Shown piece after piece: positions 1 through 4,401 of a stretch of DNA of 8,101 bases (the stretch's first letter is position 1; the number at the start of each line of letters is the position of its first letter). Position numbers and translations under genes: made by a program. Below the pieces are notes generated by a model. The model had not been told where the DNA came from. It saw only the letters and a program-made list of their open reading frames with translations, and searched no databases. The DNA comes from Betaproteobacteria bacterium (GTDB taxonomy: Bacteria; Pseudomonadota; Gammaproteobacteria; Burkholderiales; Burkholderiaceae_E), in contig RFVZ01000111.1 in NCBI GenBank assembly GCA_009922405.1, positions 1 to 8,101 on the forward strand. The letters run 5' to 3'.

Positions 1-892
1 GTTGCGCCAGTCGCTCAGCGGCGGATTCGGTCTCAGCAAAGGTTTTGACCGACCCGGTTGCCATGCGGTCGGAACAGGCCCCAAGCGCAATCACGCTCAT
101 GCCGCAATCGGAGATATCGGCCATTGGGAATCCAGGCGCTAGGGTGAGCGTCACCCCTTCGCAACGCTCGAGTTCTTCAAGAAACGCGAATAGCGCCCGG
201 TTGGGTTCGATGGTTGAGCATTGGGCCGGTAGCGGAATCAACCAGTCAAAGCGCTTCAGCACCTTGGGCGCTGCGGGCAGGCCTCGGCGCCGATGCTCAA
301 TCAACTGGCAAAGCAGACGAGCGGCCCGCTCACCAGTCTGCGCCATATCGATGTGCGGATACGTCCGATAGCCCACCAGGCCATCGCTGAGTTCGACCAT
401 TGCCTCGGACACATTCGCGTGCCAGTCGATACTGGCAACGACTGGGATCTCTGGCCCGACGATCGATCGGACCCGGCGCAACAATTCACCCTCACCGTCG
501 TCATAGGATTCGGTCACCATCGCTCCGTGGAGGTCAAGGTAAACCCCCGCGAGTGGTCCGTTCGAAGTATGAAGACTTGGATCGATGGCTGCTTTTAGAG
601 CGCTGAGGATCGCCCCGGCGATCGTCTCGAACGCTTCGTCCGTTACCCGCGCACTCGGACTCGCTGCTGCCCAGGCAAGGGGCTCGATCGCGAAACCTGC
701 CTGCGTCAGCGTCCTGATCGCGCCAGTGGCTGGCAAATTGGCGCCAGCCAACCCTGCGAGCATCGCATCGCCACTGGCAAATGGGGGCCAGGCGCCGCCG
801 CGAGAGAACGCCTCTAAGGTCGCCGGCGATGGAGCGAAGGTATTGGTCTCGTGCTGAAAGCCGCCGACGGCAATTCGGGGTTTCAAATCCAT
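1..892 (-). CDS. M81 family metallopeptidase (MlrC-like), N-terminal part, runs off the left edge
   Basis: This reading frame starts at an ATG (complement of 890-892) and stays open for 297 codons to the window edge, so the C-terminal part is missing (I recall about 500 residues for the full family). The N-terminus reads IAVGGFQHETNTFAP (residues 7-21), the HETNTF signature of MlrC proteins. Further family landmarks are DLHGAMV (120-126), IDWHANVSEAM (155-165), GYRTYPHIDMAQTG (174-187) and GFPMADISDCG (254-264). The His and Asp residues in these blocks are the likely zinc ligands. MlrC of microcystin degraders cleaves linearised microcystin peptides, but most proteobacterial homologues have unknown substrates, so the reaction here is not established. 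No signal peptide is seen, so it is probably cytoplasmic. The Shine-Dalgarno is poor, but the match begins right after this ATG. It is divergent from a Bug receptor gene, which suggests a shared substrate. Confidence 0.9.
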   Translation of the reverse strand, partial: MDLKPRIAVGGFQHETNTFAPSPATLEAFSRGGAWPPFASGDAMLAGLAGANLPATGAIRTLTQAGFAIEPLAWAAASPSARVTDEAFETIAGAILSALKAAIDPSLHTSNGPLAGVYLDLHGAMVTESYDDGEGELLRRVRSIVGPEIPVVASIDWHANVSEAMVELSDGLVGYRTYPHIDMAQTGERAARLLCQLIEHRRRGLPAAPKVLKRFDWLIPLPAQCSTIEPNRALFAFLEELERCEGVTLTLAPGFPMADISDCGMSVIALGACSDRMATGSVKTFAETESAAERLAQ

Positions 893-897
893 AGTGC

Positions 898-947
898 TGT
901 TTGCTCGGATTGCGTAGATCCTGATTGTGTGCTCAATATTGCAAACA
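898..947. promoter_or_regulatory. Divergent intergenic region with a 7-bp inverted repeat
   Basis: The 111-bp spacer between the divergent M81 and Bug genes must hold both promoters. It contains a perfect inverted repeat, TGTTTGC at 898-904 and GCAAACA at 941-947, separated by 36 bp. The small palindrome CAATATTG lies beside the right arm. This could be a regulator site for both genes, but arms this short can occur by chance. No regulator gene is adjacent in the window, and I found no promoter hexamer pair here that I would defend. Confidence 0.2.
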
Positions 948-1003
948 AATGAAATCGTTGGCTAAACAGTGTGACGGTTCAGTAAAAATCAGGAGACATT
1001 GCC

Positions 1004-2041
1004 ATGTTCAATTCAAATATTACCCGTCGTCGGGTGTTGGCCTCGATGGGGGCCTCGATGGGGGCCTCGGTTGGGACCTCGTTGGGCGTTTTGCCTGGCT
1101 TGACTGCGCTACCGGGAGATGCGCGGGCTCAGGCTTCTTCAACCTGGCCCAACAAACCAATTCGGATGGTGGTGCCCTTTCCACCGGGTGGAGGCACCGA
1201 CGCGGTGGCCAGGCCGTTGTCGAAAGTGTTGTCGCAAACGCTTGGGCAGCAGGTTGTGATCGACAACCGTGGTGGGGCCGGCGGCACGCTCGGTGCCGAT
1301 TTGGTTGCGAAGTCGGCGCCCGACGGCTACACCTTTTTGGTGGGGGCGGTGCACCATACGATTGCGCCGAGTCTTTATCCGACGCTTCCGTACGATCTGG
1401 AAAAGGACCTCACTCCAGTTTCAATTCTGGCGGTGTTTCCAAACGTTGTCGTGGTGAATCCCCAGCGCTTACCGGTAAAGACCTTTCAGGAGTTTTCGGC
1501 CGCGATCAAGGCTGCGCCAGGCAAGTACAACTTTGGTTCGGCGGGCAATGGGACCTCTCACCAGTTGTCCGTCGAACTTTGGAAGTCGATGACACGCAGC
1601 TTTGCGACCCATATCCCCTATCGCGGGGCAGGGCCGGCGCTGGCCGATCTGTTGGCCGGGCAGATTGACTTTATGTTCGACGGTTTGGGTAGCTCAATCC
1701 AGCACATTCGATCTGGCAAGTTGCGCCCCCTGGCAGTGACTTCAGCCAAGCGGTCGTTTTTGTTGCCTGATCTGCCGACCGTGGGCGAAACGGTCAAGGG
1801 GTACGACGCGCAGACCTGGTATGCCGTTTGGGCACCTGCAGGTACCCCCGCGCCCATTGTTCAGCGGATGCAACAGGAAATGGCCCGTCAGTTTGCGGCG
1901 GGTGGCGAACTGCGCGAGATTTGGCAGACCCTGGGCGCTGAGCCTGGTGGCCAACCCCCGCAGGAGCTAGCGCGGTTGGTGAGCACTGAAATGCCCAAGT
2001 GGGCGAAAGTCGTTAAAGACTCTGGGGCGAAACTGGATTGA
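1004..2041 (+). CDS. Bug/TctC-family tripartite tricarboxylate transporter substrate-binding protein
   Basis: This 345-residue protein is a periplasmic solute receptor of the Bug (TctC) family, which is greatly expanded in Burkholderiales. The signal peptide carries a twin-arginine-like motif, TRRRVL (residues 7-12), and an ARA|QA cleavage site at about 42/43. Mature-domain hallmarks are PIRMVVPFPPGGGTD (52-66), VIDNRGGAGGTLGAD (85-99), KSAPDGYT (103-110), HIPYRGAGPALADLLAGQID and the C-terminal LGAEP block. The start is well supported by an AGGAGA Shine-Dalgarno (991-996) 7 nt upstream. Bug proteins bind small carboxylates, amino acids or amides. Many are orphans without adjacent TctAB membrane genes, and none is visible here. 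The ligand cannot be read from the sequence. The divergent M81 peptidase is the only contextual clue. The protein is slightly long for the family because of a repeat-expanded signal peptide. Confidence 0.95.
   Translation: MFNSNITRRRVLASMGASMGASVGTSLGVLPGLTALPGDARAQASSTWPNKPIRMVVPFPPGGGTDAVARPLSKVLSQTLGQQVVIDNRGGAGGTLGADLVAKSAPDGYTFLVGAVHHTIAPSLYPTLPYDLEKDLTPVSILAVFPNVVVVNPQRLPVKTFQEFSAAIKAAPGKYNFGSAGNGTSHQLSVELWKSMTRSFATHIPYRGAGPALADLLAGQIDFMFDGLGSSIQHIRSGKLRPLAVTSAKRSFLLPDLPTVGETVKGYDAQTWYAVWAPAGTPAPIVQRMQQEMARQFAAGGELREIWQTLGAEPGGQPPQELARLVSTEMPKWAKVVKDSGAKLD
1040..1087 (+). repeat. Four 12-bp tandem repeats within the Bug signal peptide
   Basis: Two identical units (gcctcgatgggg) at 1040-1051 and 1052-1063 are followed by two diverged units (gcctcggttggg, acctcgttgggc) ending at 1087. 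In frame they encode ASMG-ASMG-ASVG-TSLG (residues 13-28), which is the hydrophobic core of the signal peptide. A unit of four codons keeps the frame, so copy changes would lengthen or shorten the signal core without breaking the gene. Confidence 0.85.
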
Positions 2042-2062
2042 AAATGCTTTTTAGGCCTTTTT

Positions 2063-2872
2063 TCAGCCTTGCATCGCTCGCCAGACCATATAGCCCGCGA
2101 GGAGATAAAGGATCACTGCGAAGATCCGTTTGAGGGATGCGACCGGTAGCGCATGGGCTGCCTTTGCGCCAAGCGGGGCTGTTAGAACGCTGGCGCAGGT
2201 GACCGCCGCCAAGGCGGGTAACCAGACATAGCCCACGGCGAGGGGCAGTGACTGGTGCCATCCCGCGACGACATAGCCGATCGTTCCCGCCATTGCGATC
2301 GGAAAACCCAAGGCCGCGCTGGTCGCGACAGCCTGATGCATCGGCACATTGCACAGGGTCATTAGGGGTACCGAGATGAATCCCCCCCCGGCGCCAACAA
2401 TGGCCGAGAGAAAACCGACAAATCCACCTGCTGCAGCGCTCCCGCTGGCCCCAGGCATCGTTCGCGAGGGCGAAGGCTTTTTGCCGGTCAACATCTGGGT
2501 CGCCGAAAACCCCACAAATCCCGCGAACAAGGCGGCAAGTAAGGCGCCTTTGAGTTGCGCCGCGAACTGCGCGCCAAGCACGGAACCAACCACGATGCCC
2601 GGGGCCACCATTCGCACGATGTCCCAGCGAACGGCGCCACGCCGGTGATGAGCCCGCACGCTGGCAATCGAGGTGAACAGGATCGAGGCCAGCGAGGTGG
2701 CGACAGCGACCTTGACGATCTGCTCGGCAGGGAACGCCTGTTGGGTCAATATCATCGTAATGAACGGCACCATTATCATGCCGCCGCCAATGCCGAGAAG
2801 CCCCGCCGCAAAACCCGTAAACGCTCCAAGCACTAACAGCCCCGCAAGCAGCAGGGGATCGATTCCAAACAA
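2063..2872 (-). CDS. TauE/SafE (TSUP) family membrane permease
   Basis: This 269-residue, highly hydrophobic protein has the internal duplication typical of the TSUP family. GFAAGLLGIGGGMIMVP (residues 20-36) is mirrored by GFLSAIVGAGGGFISVP (153-169), and each copy is followed by an AVATS block (56-60 and 181-185). About eight membrane segments can be drawn, and the length is normal for the family. TSUP members export or import sulfite, sulfoacetate, sulfonates or other organic anions; the substrate here cannot be told. The start codon is TTG. It is chosen because a GGAGA Shine-Dalgarno lies 6 nt upstream and the first in-frame ATG would cut into the first conserved motif. It lies 22 bp downstream of the EVE-domain gene on the same strand, so co-transcription is likely. 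The stop codon converges on the Bug gene with 21 bp between them. Confidence 0.93.
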   Translation of the reverse strand: MFGIDPLLLAGLLVLGAFTGFAAGLLGIGGGMIMVPFITMILTQQAFPAEQIVKVAVATSLASILFTSIASVRAHHRRGAVRWDIVRMVAPGIVVGSVLGAQFAAQLKGALLAALFAGFVGFSATQMLTGKKPSPSRTMPGASGSAAAGGFVGFLSAIVGAGGGFISVPLMTLCNVPMHQAVATSAALGFPIAMAGTIGYVVAGWHQSLPLAVGYVWLPALAAVTCASVLTAPLGAKAAHALPVASLKRIFAVILYLLAGYMVWRAMQG

Positions 2873-2894
2873 GGCGTTCTCCAGGGGGCAGTCT

Positions 2895-3365
2895 TTAGGC
2901 CGACGACTCTGCCAGCAGGCGCAAAATCGTGTTCCATTCGGGGGGGGTGATCGGGGTAATCGAGAGCCGGTTGCCGCGCCTGAGCAGGATCATCTCGGTG
3001 AGATCGGCATGGGCGCGAAGTTCGGCCAGGCTCAAGGTCCTGGTTTTTCGGTTCACGCGGACGTCTACCAACTGCCATCGCGGCGCTTCAAGCGACGCTT
3101 TCGGATCAAAGTACTTCGAACCCGCATCGAACTGGGTTGCATCGGGGTAGGGCGTTGAAGCGACTTCGGCCAATCCAACGACACCCGGCTGGGCACACGA
3201 CGAATGATAAAACAGCACCCCGTCCTGCAAACGCATCTGGTCGCGCATGAAATTGCGGGCTAAATAATTTCGCACGCCGAACCACGGCACCGTCGCGTTA
3301 GGCATCGCGAGCACGTCGTCGACCGAGCACTCCTCGGGCTCGCTTTTCATTAACCAGTAATTCAT
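2895..3365 (-). CDS. EVE domain-containing protein
   Basis: This 156-residue protein is essentially a single EVE domain. It shows YWLMKSEP (3-10), PWFGVRNYLARN (27-38), GVLFYHSSC (49-57), GVVGLAEV (61-68) and NRLSITPI (132-139). The length matches stand-alone bacterial homologues of human THYN1. EVE domains are related to PUA and YTH folds and are thought to bind modified nucleobases in DNA or RNA. The physiological role of the stand-alone proteobacterial version is not settled. The start is fixed by the conserved N-terminus. I see no Shine-Dalgarno before it, and the closing stem of 6S RNA ends only about 13 nt upstream. This mirrors E. coli, where ssrS is followed by fau (ygfA) in the same transcript, except that an EVE gene occupies the downstream place here. 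Confidence 0.95.
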   Translation of the reverse strand: MNYWLMKSEPEECSVDDVLAMPNATVPWFGVRNYLARNFMRDQMRLQDGVLFYHSSCAQPGVVGLAEVASTPYPDATQFDAGSKYFDPKASLEAPRWQLVDVRVNRKTRTLSLAELRAHADLTEMILLRRGNRLSITPITPPEWNTILRLLAESSA

Positions 3366-3378
3366 GGGTGTCGACGGT

Positions 3379-3570
3379 GGGTCTGTCCCGCGGGTGCCGT
3401 CAGGCCGGCATCCCGAACCTGGTGGTTCAGGTCGGCCACAGCTTCTTCCACATCAGGTTCATCCGACAAAGGGACGATCACAACAGTGGTTGAGTTAATG
3501 CCGCGGCCTGGGGGCGATCTATTGGTTCAAGGAGTGTAAGGCCTTGACGAGCACCGCAGGACAGAGCCCC
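3379..3570 (-). ncRNA. ssrS: 6S RNA
   Basis: 6S RNA binds the sigma70 RNA polymerase holoenzyme by imitating an open promoter, and it lowers housekeeping transcription in stationary phase. Read on the minus strand, the segment folds as expected. A long closing stem pairs about 3569-3541 with 3405-3379 (GTCCTGCGGTGC with GGCACCCGCGGGAC, minor bulges). A central bubble follows, containing the 5' strand CTCCTTGAACC (3535-3525). On its 3' side is a hairpin CCTGAACC-ACCA-GGTTCGGG (3431-3412), like E. coli CCUUGAACC-AAG-GGUUCAAGG. An upper stem pairs GGCCGCGGC (3508-3500) with GCTGTGGCC (3442-3434). The length of about 190 nt fits the family. The position directly downstream of zapA matches the known zapA-ssrS synteny. 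Exact ends are uncertain by several bases, since mature 6S is processed. Confidence 0.88.
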
Positions 3571-3600
3571 AGTGTATCCGAGCCTGGGTTTCTAGGACAG
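3571..3600 (-). promoter_or_regulatory. Possible 6S RNA promoter
   Basis: Upstream of the 6S closing stem lies a -10-like TACACT (complement of 3571-3576). An 18-bp spacer separates it from CTGTCC (complement of 3595-3600), a weak -35 match. It would start RNA close to the expected 6S 5' end. It overlaps the end of zapA, so 6S could also be cut from the zap transcript. The match is modest. Confidence 0.3.
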
Positions 3601-3903
3601 CGCTTCCTGTCGGGCGATCTCGGTTTGGATTTCTGCCGAGAGTTGACGGGCGCGAAGACGCAGGGCGATTTCGTCTGGACTGAAGACCGGCGCTTGTTCA
3701 GTGCGCCGGGCGATCAATTCGTGGGCGAGCTGAATCGCTGCCATGACGGCGATCCGGTCGAGTGATGTCGCCCGCCCGGCTTCGCGGATTTGACGCATTC
3801 GGACATCGACCTCACTAACAGCGGCCAGTAACGAGGTTTTTTCCTCCGCGGAGACTGCGATCCGGAAATCGCGGTCGAGGATTCGGACGTCGACGGGTTC
3901 CAT
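3592..3903 (-). CDS. zapA: Cell division protein ZapA
   Basis: This 103-residue protein matches ZapA in length (about 109 in E. coli) and layout. An N-terminal beta-rich head carries VDVRILDRDFRIAV (residues 4-17), then the EVDVRMRQIRE segment, then the diagnostic SLDRIAVMAAIQLAHELI (47-64), and a C-terminal coiled-coil tail. ZapA is a cytosolic protein that binds FtsZ and crosslinks its protofilaments at the division site. An AAGGG sequence about 9 nt upstream serves as Shine-Dalgarno. The upstream coiled-coil gene ends 16 bp before the start and 6S RNA follows directly, so all three are probably on one transcript. Confidence 0.93.
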   Translation of the reverse strand: MEPVDVRILDRDFRIAVSAEEKTSLLAAVSEVDVRMRQIREAGRATSLDRIAVMAAIQLAHELIARRTEQAPVFSPDEIALRLRARQLSAEIQTEIARQEALS

Positions 3904-3919
3904 CGCGATCAGCCCTTAG

Positions 3920-4318
3920 TTACAGCGGAGAGTTGGTGAAATCGGACGACGTCACGGAATGCAGCTCGGTTGGGGGTTCTGCCTCGTGTGGCCCTTCATT
4001 CTGGATCGCTTCATCGAATTCTGGACTGACGGCCAGTTCACTTAGGCTAGGCAAGCGCTCGAGCGCAGCCTCGACACGGGCGCGCGCTTCGGCCGAACGA
4101 CGCTTCAGCCGATCGATATGCGATTGTGTCTCGTTGGCGAGTGCTTGCGCCTCTTCGGCCCGGACCTGAGCCTCAATGACCCGTGTCTGAGCCTCATCAC
4201 ATCGGGCCTGCACCTGCGCAAGGCGATCACGCAAAGCGCTGTTTTCATGCGAGAGACGGCGGGTCAGGCCCAGCAGTCGCTCGACCCCTTCAACAATTAA
4301 TTTTAGATCATCATCCAT
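3920..4318 (-). CDS. Coiled-coil protein upstream of zapA (ZapB-like / TIGR02449-like)
   Basis: This 132-residue protein starts MDDDLKLIVEGVERLLGLTR. It then forms a long predicted coiled coil (about residues 14-90) rich in Ala, Glu, Gln and Arg, with repeats such as AQTRVIEAQVRAEEAQAL. The tail from about residue 92 is acidic and low in predicted structure. Small coiled-coil proteins of this type commonly precede zapA in beta- and gammaproteobacteria, and they are presumed ZapB-like partners of the division ring. That role is inferred from position and fold, not from a diagnostic motif. The N-terminal 55 residues resemble the short TIGR02449-type proteins; the rest is longer than usual. There is no Shine-Dalgarno, and the promoter at 4327-4355 predicts a leader of only a few bases. 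Confidence 0.8.
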   Translation of the reverse strand: MDDDLKLIVEGVERLLGLTRRLSHENSALRDRLAQVQARCDEAQTRVIEAQVRAEEAQALANETQSHIDRLKRRSAEARARVEAALERLPSLSELAVSPEFDEAIQNEGPHEAEPPTELHSVTSSDFTNSPL

Positions 4319-4326
4319 GCGTTGGG

Positions 4327-4355
4327 ATGTTAGGGACTCGCCGTGTGGGGGTCAA
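4327..4355 (-). promoter_or_regulatory. Sigma70-like promoter of the zap - ssrS - EVE - TSUP operon
   Basis: On the minus strand, TTGACC (complement of 4350-4355, 5/6 to consensus) is separated by exactly 17 bp from TAACAT (complement of 4327-4332, 4/6). RNA would start around 4319-4322. The start codon of the first gene occupies 4316-4318, so the transcript would be leaderless or nearly so. This agrees with the absence of a Shine-Dalgarno before that gene. Confidence 0.6.
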
Positions 4356-4401
4356 GCCGCCGTTGCAGAAGTTTGATGGGCGCTTCGGTTAGCATCGGGT
4401 C

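Noticed and set aside
45..857. Several plus-strand open frames of 68-108 codons
   Set aside because: They are opposite the M81 peptidase, whose minus-strand frame is continuous and carries all the family motifs.
940..969. Candidate promoter TTGCAA - 17 bp - CTAAAC for the Bug gene
   Set aside because: The -10 element matches only two or three consensus bases, which is not distinguishable from chance.
925..1668. 247-codon open frame on the plus strand overlapping the Bug gene
   Set aside because: It is an out-of-frame shadow of the Bug receptor. The family motifs and the Shine-Dalgarno belong to the frame at 1004-2041.
2039..2069. Bidirectional terminator between the convergent Bug and TSUP genes
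   Set aside because: The junction is T-rich and contains AGGCCT, but the best stem I can form is about 4 bp, so I do not call an intrinsic terminator.
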